Source of the DNA: Flavobacterium ginsenosidimutans
GTDB taxonomy: Bacteria; Bacteroidota; Bacteroidia; Flavobacteriales; Flavobacteriaceae
Length of the DNA stretch: 64,000 nt
Assembly: GCF_003254625.1 (NCBI RefSeq)
Contig: NZ_QJRJ01000080.1
Span: 372,001-436,000 of the forward strand
Direction: 5' to 3'
Of the stretch, positions 53,355 to 62,548 are shown piece by piece. Positions within the stretch are counted from its first letter, which is position 1. Every line of letters starts with the position of its first letter. The translations under genes and the position numbers were made by a program. The notes under the pieces were generated by a model that saw only the letters and a program-made list of their open reading frames with translations, did no database searches and had not been told where the DNA came from.

Positions 53355-54518
53355 CTATTTGCTTGCGAACATTTTTACATCACTTTCAGAGATTTCGCTT
53401 CCTCCCAAAATAATCAATCTTTCGACTACATTTCGAAGTTCACGAATATTTCCTGTCCAATCGTATTCTTGTAATAATTTTATGGCTTGCGCCGAAAATG
53501 ACTTAGCTGCATTTCCTTGTTCTGAAGCTATTTTTTCTGTAAAATGCAAAATCAAAGCAGGAATATCATCACGTCTTTCATTCAATGGCGGAACTTTAAT
53601 CAAAATAACAGCCAAACGATGGTATAAATCTTCACGGAAACGGCCTTCAGCGATTTCTGTTTTTAAATCTTTATTCGTCGCCGCAACTACACGAACATCA
53701 ACTTTAATATCTTTATCAGCACCGACTCTCGTAATCATACTTTCTTGAAGCGCTCTTAGAACTTTGGCTTGCGCCGAAAGACTCATATCTCCAATTTCAT
53801 CCAAGAAAATAGTTCCTTTGTCTGCAGCTTCAAACTTTCCAGCGCGATCTTTCACTGCCGATGTAAAAGCACCTTTTACGTGTCCGAACAATTCGCTTTC
53901 AATCAATTCGCTTGGAATAGCCGCACAGTTTACTTCGATTAACGGAAAACTAGAACGCTCGCTTTTTTCATGTAATTGATGCGCCACTAGTTCTTTTCCT
54001 GTTCCGTTTGGCCCTGTAATCAAAACTCTTGCTTCTGTTGGAGCAACTTTATCAATCATCACTTTGATATGATTAATCGACTCACTGTCACCAATCATTT
54101 CATAGTTTTTACTGACTTTTTTCTTCAGGATTTTATTTTCAACTACTAATTGTTTTTTGTCCAAAGCATTACGAACCGTATTCAATAAACGGTTCAAATC
54201 TGGTGGTTTTGAAATATAATCAAAAGCTCCTAAACGCATGGTTTGAATTGCTGTTTCCATGTCTCCATGTCCAGAAATCATTACCATCGGAATTTCTGGT
54301 TTTATCTTTTTTACTTCTTCTAAAACCTCAACACCGTCCATTTTTGGCATTTTGATATCGCACAAAACCAAATCATAGTCGTTGTTTTTTATTTTTTCAA
54401 GTCCAGCAACACCATCTTCAGCTTCATCAACCTGATACGAATCATTTTCTTCTGATAATATTTTCACCAAAACTCTTCTGATCGCTGCTTCGTCTTCGAC
54501 AATTAGTATTTTACTCAT
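53355..54518 (-). CDS. Sigma-54-activator-like response regulator lacking a DNA-binding domain
   Basis: 387 aa. Receiver domain 1-120 with phospho-acceptor Asp54 (VLCDIKMPK) and Lys104. AAA+ domain about 140-375 with Walker A GPNGTGKELVA (169-179), Walker B GTIFLDEIGDM and sensor/arginine-finger region REDLYHRLAVI. The sigma-54 contact loop GAFTGA reads GAFTSA (216-221). The protein ends right after the AAA+ lid; the Fis-type helix-turn-helix of NtrC proteins is absent. It may act from solution, as FlgR of Helicobacter does. No histidine kinase is next to it. Confidence 0.9.
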   Translation of the reverse strand: MSKILIVEDEAAIRRVLVKILSEENDSYQVDEAEDGVAGLEKIKNNDYDLVLCDIKMPKMDGVEVLEEVKKIKPEIPMVMISGHGDMETAIQTMRLGAFDYISKPPDLNRLLNTVRNALDKKQLVVENKILKKKVSKNYEMIGDSESINHIKVMIDKVAPTEARVLITGPNGTGKELVAHQLHEKSERSSFPLIEVNCAAIPSELIESELFGHVKGAFTSAVKDRAGKFEAADKGTIFLDEIGDMSLSAQAKVLRALQESMITRVGADKDIKVDVRVVAATNKDLKTEIAEGRFREDLYHRLAVILIKVPPLNERRDDIPALILHFTEKIASEQGNAAKSFSAQAIKLLQEYDWTGNIRELRNVVERLIILGGSEISESDVKMFASK

Positions 54519-54527
54519 TCTTTTTAA

Positions 54528-54613
54528 AGATACTAAGATACTAAGATGCTAAGATTCTGAGTTTTTTTAGCTAAAATCTTAGCATCTCAGAAACTTAGAA
54601 TCTTAGAATCTCA
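54528..54613. repeat. Class-B inverted pair
   Basis: Left arm 54528-54567 (ACTAAGATACTAAGATGCTA and on), right arm 54571-54613 in inverse (TCTTAGCATCTCAGAAACTT). Almost no spacer, so one long hairpin. Confidence 0.85.
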
Positions 54614-54615
54614 AG

Positions 54616-55932
54616 TTAATATTTTAGCCACTTATACAATTCTTTCCAAGTCGGTTTTTTGCCGTACATTAAAATACCTACGCGGTAAATTTTGGCAGCG
54701 AACCATACAACAAGGAAAAATGTAGCAAACAATAATGATACCGAAATTGCGATTTGCCACCACGGCACGCCAAACGGAATACGCATTAACATTACAATTG
54801 GCGAAGTTAACGGAATCATTGAAAAAATAACCGCAACACTTCCGTGCGGATCGTTTACAACTGTAAAAAATCCGATATAAACACTCAAAATCAGAGGCAT
54901 TAAAATTGGAAGCAGAAATTGCTGAGAATCGGTTTGATTGTCAACTGCGGCTCCAATTGCTGCATAAAATGAGCTATATAAAAAATATCCTCCGATAAAA
55001 TAAATCACAAATCCGATTATGATGCTTGCAATTGGCAAATTCCATAATTCGGCAATATACATTTGCGCCGATCCAGAAAGTTCATGTTGAGCAGTTTGCA
55101 TTAATTCTGGTGAAATTCTGGCTGTTGGTCCAACGTTCACGCCAAAAAATGCCGAAGCAGCAAACATTAATCCCAAACCAATTATTGCCCAAATCATAAA
55201 TTGTAAAATTCCTGCTAATGAAGTTCCGACAATTTTACCAATCATTAACTGAAAAGGTTTTACAGATGAAATAATGATTTCGATAATTCTATTTGTTTTT
55301 TCTTCGATTACACTTCGCATTACCATATTTCCGTAAATGATAATAAACATCATAATCAAGTAACCAAACGCACCGCCAATCGCAATTTTAATTTCGTTTA
55401 AACCTTTCAGACTTTCTTCTCCAGAAGCTTTAACCAAATGAATGTTCACATCTGATTGTGCTTTCTGAATCGCCAAAGTGTCCAGTTTTGCTTCTTCCAG
55501 ATTTAGTTTTGTAATTTTATTTCCAATGACATCCTGAGTACTTTCAATAAAAGAAATACTCGGACTATTATTAGAAATAAATTCAATTTTACTTTCTAAG
55601 TCTTTTATATTTTTTGTTTTCGGAATAACGATTAATCCGTTGAAATTTTCTTTTGTAATGCTATCTTTTAAAGCCTTTACATCAATTTCAGATAAATTTA
55701 AATATTTGAATTCGGCTCCTTTTTTATTTTCTTTTAAAAAATCAGAAGCAAAAAGTCCAGTTTCGTCATGAATCGCAATTCTTTTTGTTTCTGCTTTCAT
55801 CGAACTTAAATATCCAATAAAAACAGCAATCGCCACAAATAAAAGCGGACTCAAAAAAGTCATGACAACAAAAGATTTATTGCGGACTTTGGCAATAAAT
55901 TCTCTTTTTATAATCAACGAGATGATGCTCAT
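54616..55932 (-). CDS. ABC-2 type export permease (NatB-like)
   Basis: 438 aa. First helix at about 22-44, a large extracytoplasmic loop (about 45-185) and five further helices (GAFGYLIMMFIIIYGNMVMR, VIEEKTNRIIEIIISSVKPF, then three more). The cytoplasmic EEKTNRIIEIIISSVKP motif is typical of NatB/YhaP-type exporters. It pairs with the ATPase gene upstream. Substrate unknown; Na+ export is the historical name only. Confidence 0.92.
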   Translation of the reverse strand: MSIISLIIKREFIAKVRNKSFVVMTFLSPLLFVAIAVFIGYLSSMKAETKRIAIHDETGLFASDFLKENKKGAEFKYLNLSEIDVKALKDSITKENFNGLIVIPKTKNIKDLESKIEFISNNSPSISFIESTQDVIGNKITKLNLEEAKLDTLAIQKAQSDVNIHLVKASGEESLKGLNEIKIAIGGAFGYLIMMFIIIYGNMVMRSVIEEKTNRIIEIIISSVKPFQLMIGKIVGTSLAGILQFMIWAIIGLGLMFAASAFFGVNVGPTARISPELMQTAQHELSGSAQMYIAELWNLPIASIIIGFVIYFIGGYFLYSSFYAAIGAAVDNQTDSQQFLLPILMPLILSVYIGFFTVVNDPHGSVAVIFSMIPLTSPIVMLMRIPFGVPWWQIAISVSLLFATFFLVVWFAAKIYRVGILMYGKKPTWKELYKWLKY

Positions 55933-55934
55933 TT

Positions 55935-56014
55935 ATAATTTTAGATTTTAGATTGTTGATTTTAGATTCCCGATTTCGATTTTAGTTTTCACTCTAAAAT
56001 CTAAAATCTGAAAT
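55935..56014. repeat. Class-D word repeats (TTTAGATTTTAGATT)
   Basis: TTTTAGATTTTAGATTGTTG on the left and the inverse CTAAAATCTAAAATCTGAAA on the right, filling the 82-nt gap inside the ABC operon. A related cluster is at 61070-61160. Confidence 0.8.
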
Positions 56015-56944
56015 CTAAACTTTATTTTCCGTTACCGTTTGGATAAAAATATCGTTTATACTCGGTATTTTTTCAACGAAGTGTGTTACTTGTCCACGTT
56101 GTGTTAAAACATGTAATAATTCATTTGGCGCTGCATTTCCAATCTGAATATTTAATTTTAAATCATCATTTAGCGATTTAAAATTAGCAGGCGAAACCGT
56201 GAACTTTTGAGTGATATCATACATCAAACCTTCAACATTATTGGTCAAAATTCCAACTTCAAAACTATTTGTTCTAAACTGACGTTTCACATCTGCAACT
56301 TTTCCTTCGATCAATTTATTTGATTTGTGAATTAAAGCAATGTTTTCGCAAAGCTCTTCTACACTTTCCATTCGATGCGTCGAAAAAATAATAGTAGAAC
56401 CTTGTTCTTTTAATGCCAGAATTTCATCTTTAATAACATTAGCATTTACAGGGTCAAATCCTGAAAAAGGTTCATCTAAAATTAGCAATTTTGGTTTATG
56501 CAAAACACAAACCACAAACTGAATTTTCTGTGCCATTCCTTTAGAAAGTTCCTGAATTTTCTTGTTCCACCAGCCTTGAATTCCCAATCGGTCAAACCAA
56601 TAGTCTAGTTGTTTTTTGGCTTCAGCTTTAGAAAGTCCTTTCATTTGAGCCAGATACAAACATTGCTCTCCTACTTTCATCGAACTGTACAAACCTCTTT
56701 CTTCAGGAAGGTATCCAATAGTTTGCACATGCTTTGGTTGCAATCTTTCTCCATCCAAAATTACTTCGCCACTATCTGGCAATGTAATTTGGTTTATGAT
56801 TCTGATAAGGGAAGTTTTTCCGGCTCCATTCGGACCTAAAAGTCCATATATACTGCCTTTTGGCACATTTAATGAAACTTCGTTAAGTGCTACATAATCG
56901 CCGTATTTTTTTACGACTTTATGTACTTCAAGTAAGTTACTCAT
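56015..56944 (-). CDS. ABC exporter ATP-binding protein (NatA-like)
   Basis: 309 aa. Walker A GPNGAGKTS (about 36-44), signature LSKGMAQKIQ (with Lys in place of the second Gly), Walker B LLILDEPFSGFDP, and the DUF4162-like C-terminal domain (about 220-300). It partners the permease downstream; both would form an exporter. The 82-nt gap between them holds a class-D repeat. Confidence 0.93.
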   Translation of the reverse strand: MSNLLEVHKVVKKYGDYVALNEVSLNVPKGSIYGLLGPNGAGKTSLIRIINQITLPDSGEVILDGERLQPKHVQTIGYLPEERGLYSSMKVGEQCLYLAQMKGLSKAEAKKQLDYWFDRLGIQGWWNKKIQELSKGMAQKIQFVVCVLHKPKLLILDEPFSGFDPVNANVIKDEILALKEQGSTIIFSTHRMESVEELCENIALIHKSNKLIEGKVADVKRQFRTNSFEVGILTNNVEGLMYDITQKFTVSPANFKSLNDDLKLNIQIGNAAPNELLHVLTQRGQVTHFVEKIPSINDIFIQTVTENKV

Positions 56945-57038
56945 GCTATTTTTAAGGATTTACTGCGTCACTTTGCCTATTACGGTTCAGCGACTGTAAA
57001 AGTAAATAATTCGAAGCGAAATTGTGTCATAATACGCA

Positions 57039-57074
57039 AAAAACCCATTCTAATTTATACTAGAATGGGTTTTT
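57039..57074 (-). terminator. Terminator after dnaJ
   Basis: 14-bp stem AAAAACCCATTCTA / TAGAATGGGTTTTT, 8-nt loop, 32 nt beyond the dnaJ stop; A-run on the plus strand gives the T-tail for minus transcripts. Confidence 0.9.
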
Positions 57075-57105
57075 ATTATTTTATAACCTTTTAAAAAAGT
57101 TCAAA

Positions 57106-58215
57106 TTATGAAAACATATCTTTTACTTTTTCAAAGAATGATTTCTCTGATTTCTCTGGACTTGGAACAAAATGTTCATCGTTTAAAGCATTTTCAAAGA
57201 ATTGTTTTTGTTCTTTATTTAATGTTTTTGGAGTCCAAACGTTTACATGAACCAGTAAATCTCCGTTTCCGTAACCATTTAAACTTGGAATTCCTTTTCC
57301 TTTTAATCTTAAGATTTTTCCCGACTGAATTCCTTCTTCTAATTTAATACGAACTTTTCCGTTGATTGCTTCAATATCTTTTGAAACTCCCAAAACTGCT
57401 TCAGGGAAACTGATATATAAATCGAAATGAATATTTTCACCTTCACGCTTCAAGAATTCATGCTCAACTTCTTCAATCGCTACAATTAAATCTCCTGGAA
57501 TACTATTTCCTGGAGCGTCGTTACCTTTGTTAGCAACTTTTAACTGCATTCCGTCAACAACTCCTGCAGGAATTTTGATTGATACTGTTTCGTCTTCTTG
57601 AACCATTCCCTGAGCATCTGCCTCAGAAGGTCTTTTATCTAAAATCTGACCAGAACCACCACAAGTAGGACAAGTTGACGCAGATTGCATTCTTCCTAAA
57701 ATGGTATTGGTTACACGCATTACTTGTCCTTGACCATTACAAGTCGTACAAGTTTTATACGTTACGCCTTTTGCCTGAACTTTACGTTTTACTTTTACTT
57801 TCTTCTCAACTCCATTTGCAATTTCTTCTAAAGTCAATTTAACTTTAATTCGAAGATTGCTTCCTTTAGCACGACGAGGACCTCCGCCTCCGCCTCCGAA
57901 ACCGCCAAATCCGCCACCAAAAATATCACCAAACTGGCTAAAAATGTCATCCATGTTCATACCGCCATGACCACCGCCAAATCCGCCAGAACCATCAAAT
58001 GCTTGATGACCGTATTGATCGTATTTCGCTTTTTTCTGCGGATCACTTAAAACTTCGTAAGCTTCTGCCGCCAATTTGAAGTTTTCTTCTGCCTCTTTGT
58101 CGCCTGGGTTTTTATCAGGGTGGTATTTAAGCGCACTTTTTCTGTAAGCTTTTTTTATTTCGGCAGCATCAGCATTTTTTGAAATGCCTAGTATTTCGTA
58201 AAAATCTTTTTTCAT
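57106..58215 (-). CDS. dnaJ: Chaperone DnaJ with reduced zinc region
   Basis: 369 aa. J domain 4-68 with HPD (32-34), Gly/Phe-rich linker (GGGFGGFGGGGGG), then a zinc region with only two CxxCxGxG motifs, CTTCNGQG and CPTCGGSG, where E. coli DnaJ has four. Client-binding domains CTDI/II follow to the end. It works with DnaK and GrpE; grpE is 69 nt upstream in the same direction. The reduced zinc region is probably a lineage feature. Confidence 0.95.
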   Translation of the reverse strand: MKKDFYEILGISKNADAAEIKKAYRKSALKYHPDKNPGDKEAEENFKLAAEAYEVLSDPQKKAKYDQYGHQAFDGSGGFGGGHGGMNMDDIFSQFGDIFGGGFGGFGGGGGGPRRAKGSNLRIKVKLTLEEIANGVEKKVKVKRKVQAKGVTYKTCTTCNGQGQVMRVTNTILGRMQSASTCPTCGGSGQILDKRPSEADAQGMVQEDETVSIKIPAGVVDGMQLKVANKGNDAPGNSIPGDLIVAIEEVEHEFLKREGENIHFDLYISFPEAVLGVSKDIEAINGKVRIKLEEGIQSGKILRLKGKGIPSLNGYGNGDLLVHVNVWTPKTLNKEQKQFFENALNDEHFVPSPEKSEKSFFEKVKDMFS

Positions 58216-58284
58216 AATTAGGTTTAAATTCCAAAATCTAAAATTCTAAAATCCAAAATTGGAGCCAGAATTTTTATTTGCTTT

Positions 58285-58863
58285 TTAGTTTCCAACTACA
58301 ACTTTAGGGAAACGAATGATTTTGTCTCCTAATTTGTATCCTTTTTCAATAACATCAACAATTTTCCCTTTTAATTTGTCAGACGGAGCTGGAATTTGGG
58401 TAATTGCTTCAGCAACATCAGCATTGAAAGCATCTCCTGCTTGAATTTCAACTTGCTCTAAACCTTTAGAAACTAAAGTGCTTTTCAATTTTTCATGAAT
58501 CAACTCAACACCTTTTTTCAAATTTTCATCATCAGACTTGTTGATTTCTACTGTCGCTCTGTCAAAATCATCTAAAACTGGAAGCATCGCCAATAAAACT
58601 TCTTGGTTTGCCGTTTTAAATAATTCAAGACGCTCTTTTGAAGTTCTTTTTTTGTAATTTTCAAATTCAGCAAATAATCTCAAAAACTTATCTTTTTCGT
58701 GAGCCAAGTCTTTAGCTAATTGCTCCTCAACACTTAATTCTTCAACAATTAACTGCTCTCCGTTGGCATTGTTCTCTAACGTTACATCGTCTAATTCCTG
58801 ATCGAATTCTGTATTTTCCGTAGTCATATTACTTTTATTTTTAAAAATATTCTTAAACTTCAT
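58285..58863 (-). CDS. grpE: Nucleotide exchange factor GrpE
   Basis: 192 aa. N-terminal disordered acidic part (about 1-55), long dimer helix (about 56-110, with KDKFLRLFAEFENYKKRTSK) and the beta-wing end EAITQIPAPSDKLKGKIVDV then EKGYKLGDKIIRFPKVVV. It frees ADP from DnaK. First gene of the grpE-dnaJ unit. Confidence 0.96.
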   Translation of the reverse strand: MKFKNIFKNKSNMTTENTEFDQELDDVTLENNANGEQLIVEELSVEEQLAKDLAHEKDKFLRLFAEFENYKKRTSKERLELFKTANQEVLLAMLPVLDDFDRATVEINKSDDENLKKGVELIHEKLKSTLVSKGLEQVEIQAGDAFNADVAEAITQIPAPSDKLKGKIVDVIEKGYKLGDKIIRFPKVVVGN

Positions 58864-58886
58864 TTTTATTTCTTTCTGTTAGATTG

Positions 58887-58919
58887 CAAAAGTACTGCCA
58901 AATCTTTTAAAATGTCAAA
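58887..58919 (-). promoter_or_regulatory. Promoter of grpE-dnaJ
   Basis: Minus strand TTTG (58916-58919), 21-nt spacer, TACTTTTG (58887-58894): Bacteroidota housekeeping promoter, 23 nt before grpE. No CIRCE element is seen. Confidence 0.7.
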
Positions 58920-59025
58920 TTGTCACTTTATTAATTATGAGACTTTTAAAAAACGAAATAGGCTCATTAAAATTTAATACAATTTTAAGACTATTACGTT
59001 ATAGTTTATTTTATCTTTGATAGCG

Positions 59026-59150
59026 TAAAAACATAAATTATTACACCAAAAATTGAATTTAAGGGTTGGCTTCGGCCTCAAAATAATTATTAATTCAAAT
59101 TTACCTTATATTAAAAAAAGCTTCGCCTATAGAGACGAAGCTTTTTTTTA
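59026..59150 (+). ncRNA. Candidate small RNA with own promoter and terminator
   Basis: In a 462-nt gap, TATCTTTG (59012-59019) would start a plus-strand transcript near 59026. It holds a GGC-TTCG-GCC tetraloop hairpin at about 59074-59090 and ends at the strong terminator (59113-59150). No open frame of length is inside. The terminator may instead serve tRNA-Trp on the other strand, so this is tentative. Confidence 0.35.
59113..59150. terminator. Terminator between candidate RNA and tRNA-Trp
   Basis: 13-bp stem AAAAAAAGCTTCG / CGAAGCTTTTTTT, 10-nt loop, T-run on both strands. Confidence 0.9.
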
Positions 59151-59205
59151 TGCTTTCTTCATCTTTGGATTAATGACAAAACCTTAATATAAGGAAAAAA
59201 AATTA

Positions 59206-59312
59206 ACGCAAAGAACGCAAAGTTTTTTTCATTCTTAAGCTTTTATAGAAAAGACAAAGTTCGCAAAGCATTTATAAAATATAGCTTTGCGAACTTTGCG
59301 CTTTGTGATAAA
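59206..59312. repeat. Class-I inverted words (GCAAAGAACGCAAAG)
   Basis: AACGCAAAGAACGCAAAG on the left, and AGCTTTGCGAACTTTGCGCT on the right in inverse, between the terminator and tRNA-Trp. Confidence 0.75.
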
Positions 59313-59325
59313 AAATATTTTATTG

Positions 59326-59396
59326 CACGGGCGGAGGGATTCGAACCCCCATCAACGGTTTTGGAGACCGCTATTCTACCCTTGAACTACGCCCGT
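59326..59396 (-). tRNA. tRNA-Trp (anticodon CCA)
   Basis: 71 nt on the minus strand. Acceptor stem ACGGGCG / CGCCCGT, D stem GTTC / GAAT, anticodon stem GCGGT / ACCGT with loop CTCCAAA (anticodon CCA), 4-nt variable loop, T stem GGGGG / CCCTC with loop TTCGAAT, discriminator G. The 3' CCA is not encoded. Confidence 0.96.
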
Positions 59397-59539
59397 AACT
59401 TAAGGTCGGCAAATTAAGAGTTTTTTTTCTTCTCCAGCAACTATTTCGGGCAGAGATTTTAAAAGAAAATCCTTTAAATCTGCGGAATCTAAAGCAAAAA
59501 CTTTTATCCCAGATAGTTAGCTTGGCAAAGTATTTTTAA

Positions 59540-59627
59540 TATTTCACGCAGATTTATAAAGATTAAAGCAGATTTACTTTTTTTAATCAAGTTAGATCTG
59601 CTCCAATCTGCAGAATCTGCGTGAAAT
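59540..59627. repeat. Class-H inverted words (CACGCAGATT / AATCTGCGTG)
   Basis: ATTTCACGCAGATTTATAAA on the left and CTGCAGAATCTGCGTGAAAT on the right, with GCAGATTT / AGATCTGC inside. It lies just past the hisS stop on its 3' side. Confidence 0.82.
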
Positions 59628-59637
59628 AAAAATTTAA

Positions 59638-61065
59638 TTATGCCTGTAAAGCCTTCTTCAACCCTTCGAAATCAACAGAAACTTGTTCTCCTGTCACTAA
59701 ATTTTTAAGCGCATAAGAATTTGACGTGATTTCTTGATCTCCAACCAATACTGCAAACGGAATTAAACGTTTGTCTGCATATTGAAATTGTTTTCCAACT
59801 TTCACATTGTCAGGATACAATTCTACTTTTATATTTTCTTTTCTTAATTTCTGAATTGCCTGAGAAGCATACAAAGCTTCTTTATCTCCAAAATTCAAAA
59901 ACAATGCTTTAGAAGTCGCCGCAACTGTTTCTGGAAATAATTGTAATTCTTCTAAAACTAGATAAATTCTATCCAATCCAAAAGATATTCCGACACCACT
60001 CATATTTTTTAAACCAAAAATCCCCGTCAAATCGTCGTATCTTCCGCCACCTCCGATTGAACCCATAGCAACTGTTTTTGGAGCTGCAACTTCAAAAATT
60101 GCTCCTGTATAATAATTTAAACCGCGAGCTAAAGTCACATCTAAATCTAAAATCGCAGTAGAAAGTCCTAATTCAGCAACATTATCACATATAAATTTAA
60201 GCTCTTCAACACCTTTCATTCCTTCCTCAGAAGATGACAATAATTCTGAAAGCTGTGCAATTTTGTCTGCAAAAGTTCCTGAAAAACTGAAAAGTGGCTG
60301 TACTTTTACTAAAGCATCTTCAGCAATTCCTTTTTCGATCATTTCATTTTTAACGCCGTCTTCTCCAATTTTATCCAATTTATCAAGAGCAACCGTAAAA
60401 TCAATTAATTTATCTGAAGCGCCAATTACTTCTGCAATTCCAGATAAAATTTTTCTGTTATTAATTTTAATCGTTACGCCTTCCAAACCTAAAGCTGTAA
60501 AAACAGTATCGTATAATTGAACTAATTCTACTTCTTGCCATAAAGATTTTGAACCAACAACGTCGGCATCGCATTGAAAAAATTCTCTAAAACGCCCTTT
60601 TTGCGGATTATCAGCTCTCCAAACTGGTTGGATTTGATATCTTTTAAAAGGAAATTCAATTTCGCTTTGGTGCTGTACCACATATCTTGCAAACGGAACT
60701 GTCAAATCGTAACGCAAAGCTTTTTCAGAAATTTTTCCTGTGAATTTATTTAATTCAATTCTTTGCTCTAAAGTAATTTTCTCAGCAGAATTTAATTGTA
60801 ATTCTTCAATTGATTCTGGCAATTCAATTTTACTTTTATTGTAGAAAAAGTTTCCAGAATTTAAAATTTTAAAAATCAGACGATCTCCTTCTTCTCCATA
60901 TTTCCCCATTAAGGTGTCTGAATTTTCAAACGAAGGCGTTTCGATTGGCTGAAAACCAAATTTCTCGAAATTAGCTTTTATAGTCTGAATAATATATTGA
61001 CGTTTTGACACCTCTGCTGGTGAAAAATCTCTTGTCCCTTTTGGTATACTTGGTTTTGAAGCCAT
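59638..61065 (-). CDS. hisS: Histidyl-tRNA synthetase
   Basis: 475 aa. Class II motifs: KPSIPKGTRDFSP (N-terminus), RYDLTVPFARYVV (motif 2 region), QPVWRADNPQKGRFREFFQC and DADVVG, LDVTLARGLNYYTGAIFEV (HisA/HisB motif), GGGGRYDDL and GISFGLDRI (motif 3), then the anticodon-binding domain. It charges tRNA-His. Longer than E. coli HisS by about 50 residues. Class-D words precede it. Confidence 0.97.
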   Translation of the reverse strand: MASKPSIPKGTRDFSPAEVSKRQYIIQTIKANFEKFGFQPIETPSFENSDTLMGKYGEEGDRLIFKILNSGNFFYNKSKIELPESIEELQLNSAEKITLEQRIELNKFTGKISEKALRYDLTVPFARYVVQHQSEIEFPFKRYQIQPVWRADNPQKGRFREFFQCDADVVGSKSLWQEVELVQLYDTVFTALGLEGVTIKINNRKILSGIAEVIGASDKLIDFTVALDKLDKIGEDGVKNEMIEKGIAEDALVKVQPLFSFSGTFADKIAQLSELLSSSEEGMKGVEELKFICDNVAELGLSTAILDLDVTLARGLNYYTGAIFEVAAPKTVAMGSIGGGGRYDDLTGIFGLKNMSGVGISFGLDRIYLVLEELQLFPETVAATSKALFLNFGDKEALYASQAIQKLRKENIKVELYPDNVKVGKQFQYADKRLIPFAVLVGDQEITSNSYALKNLVTGEQVSVDFEGLKKALQA

Positions 61066-61069
61066 CTTT

Positions 61070-61160
61070 TTTATTTTAGATTGTTGATTTTAGATTTTAG
61101 ATTGTTTCAATCTTTATCTAAAAACCTTATGATGTTAATTTATTTCTAGATTTTTTAGAT
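61070..61160. repeat. Class-D word repeats upstream of hisS
   Basis: TTTTAGATTGTTGATTTTAG, then AGATTTTAGATTGTTTC and TCTAGATTTTTTAGATTG. Words as at 55935-56014. It separates the divergent hisS and FtsX-like genes; no open frame. Confidence 0.75.
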
Positions 61161-61301
61161 TGTCAGTTCTTTAGACTTTCGACTTTAAAACTTTCCAACC
61201 TTCGCCTTATTAAGTCTGCAAATATCTTACTTTTTAAAATAAATAATAACACTTCGAAAACAAACTTGTAACAAAAAACGTATTTTCGTGACAAATTGGT
61301 C

Positions 61302-62546
61302 ATGATGCTAAAATTATTTAAAGAAAATATCCGAATTGCATTTGGTTCTATCAAAACACAATTGCTGCGTACTATTCTTACCGTTTTAATTATTGCCATC
61401 GGTATTACCGCTTTGGTTGGAATTTTGACTGTTGTTACAGCACTTGAAAATACCGTTTCAACCAATTTTGCTTCGATGGGAGCTAATACTTTCAATATTA
61501 ATCAATACGAAAATAACCTTAAAAATCGTGGCGGAAACGAACGCGAAATCATAAACCCAATTATTTCTTATCCAGAAGCGGTTGCTTTTAAAAATAAATA
61601 TAAATATCCTTTTACGGAGACTTCACTTTCTTTTACAGCAACCTCAAAAGCCGAAGTAAAATATTTAGACACCAAAACTGATCCAGAAATTACAGTACTT
61701 GGAGTTGACGAACATTTTATTTCGAATTCTGGTTTAGAAACTACTTTAGGTCGTTCATTCAATCAATTCGATATTGAAAACAATACTTATTCTTGTATCG
61801 TAGGTTCTGATTTCGAAAAGGGCCTATTAAAAGACCTAAACCCTATTGATAAAATAATTTCAATTCGAGGCGCTCGATTTAAAGTTATTGGTGTCTTAAA
61901 AGAAAAAGGATCAACTTTTGGAAACAGCCAGGATTTGCGCGTTTTAATTCCAATTCAAGTAGCGCGTTCCTTATTTACGGCACCAAACATTAATTATACG
62001 ATAAGCGTAATGGTTTCCAAGAAAGAAGTTTTAGACGAAGCCATAGACAATGCGACAAGCACAATGCGAAGAGTTCGTAAATTAAGTCCTGTCCGCGATA
62101 ATAATTTTGGAATTGGCCGAAGCGATGATTTGATTAACCGAATTCTAAGCATAACTCAATATCTAGGAATAGCAGCATGGACTATATCTGTCATCACAAT
62201 TTTAGGATCTTCAATCGCCTTAATGAATATTATGGTTGTTTCGGTTACAGAACGTACTCGCGAAATTGGTGTTCGTAAAGCTTTGGGAGCAAAAAGATCA
62301 ACTGTTGCTTTTCAGTTTTTTATAGAAACTTTATTGATCGGACAAATTGGAGGTTTGGTTGGAATCCTTTTAGGAATCCTCCTTGGTTTTGCCATTGCAA
62401 CGGCCATGAGTTTTGTTTTTGTGATTCCGTGGATGGCTATTTTTGCCGCTTTTGGAACAAGTTTTTGTGTTGCGCTAGTTTCTGGTTTATATCCCGCAAT
62501 TAAAGCCTCAAAATTAGATCCTATTGAAGCTTTGCGTTATGAATAA
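61302..62546 (+). CDS. MacB/FtsX-type ABC permease
   Basis: 414 aa from the ATG at 61302 (a TTG six bases earlier is in frame but less likely). One helix at about 20-42, an extracytoplasmic MacB_PCD domain (about 45-260), then three helices (about 285-400) with ERTREIGVRKALGAKR in the loop, typical of MacB/LolC permeases. It ends IKASKLDPIEALRYE. Function: moves lipoproteins or small molecules with energy from an ATPase such as the one at 17810, which is of the right family but far away. Confidence 0.92.
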   Translation: MMLKLFKENIRIAFGSIKTQLLRTILTVLIIAIGITALVGILTVVTALENTVSTNFASMGANTFNINQYENNLKNRGGNEREIINPIISYPEAVAFKNKYKYPFTETSLSFTATSKAEVKYLDTKTDPEITVLGVDEHFISNSGLETTLGRSFNQFDIENNTYSCIVGSDFEKGLLKDLNPIDKIISIRGARFKVIGVLKEKGSTFGNSQDLRVLIPIQVARSLFTAPNINYTISVMVSKKEVLDEAIDNATSTMRRVRKLSPVRDNNFGIGRSDDLINRILSITQYLGIAAWTISVITILGSSIALMNIMVVSVTERTREIGVRKALGAKRSTVAFQFFIETLLIGQIGGLVGILLGILLGFAIATAMSFVFVIPWMAIFAAFGTSFCVALVSGLYPAIKASKLDPIEALRYE

Positions 62547-62548
62547 TT

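Noticed and set aside
53359..53748. Plus-strand frame of 129 codons opposite the response regulator
   Set aside because: Shadow of the sigma-54 activator gene; composition follows the reverse of conserved codons.
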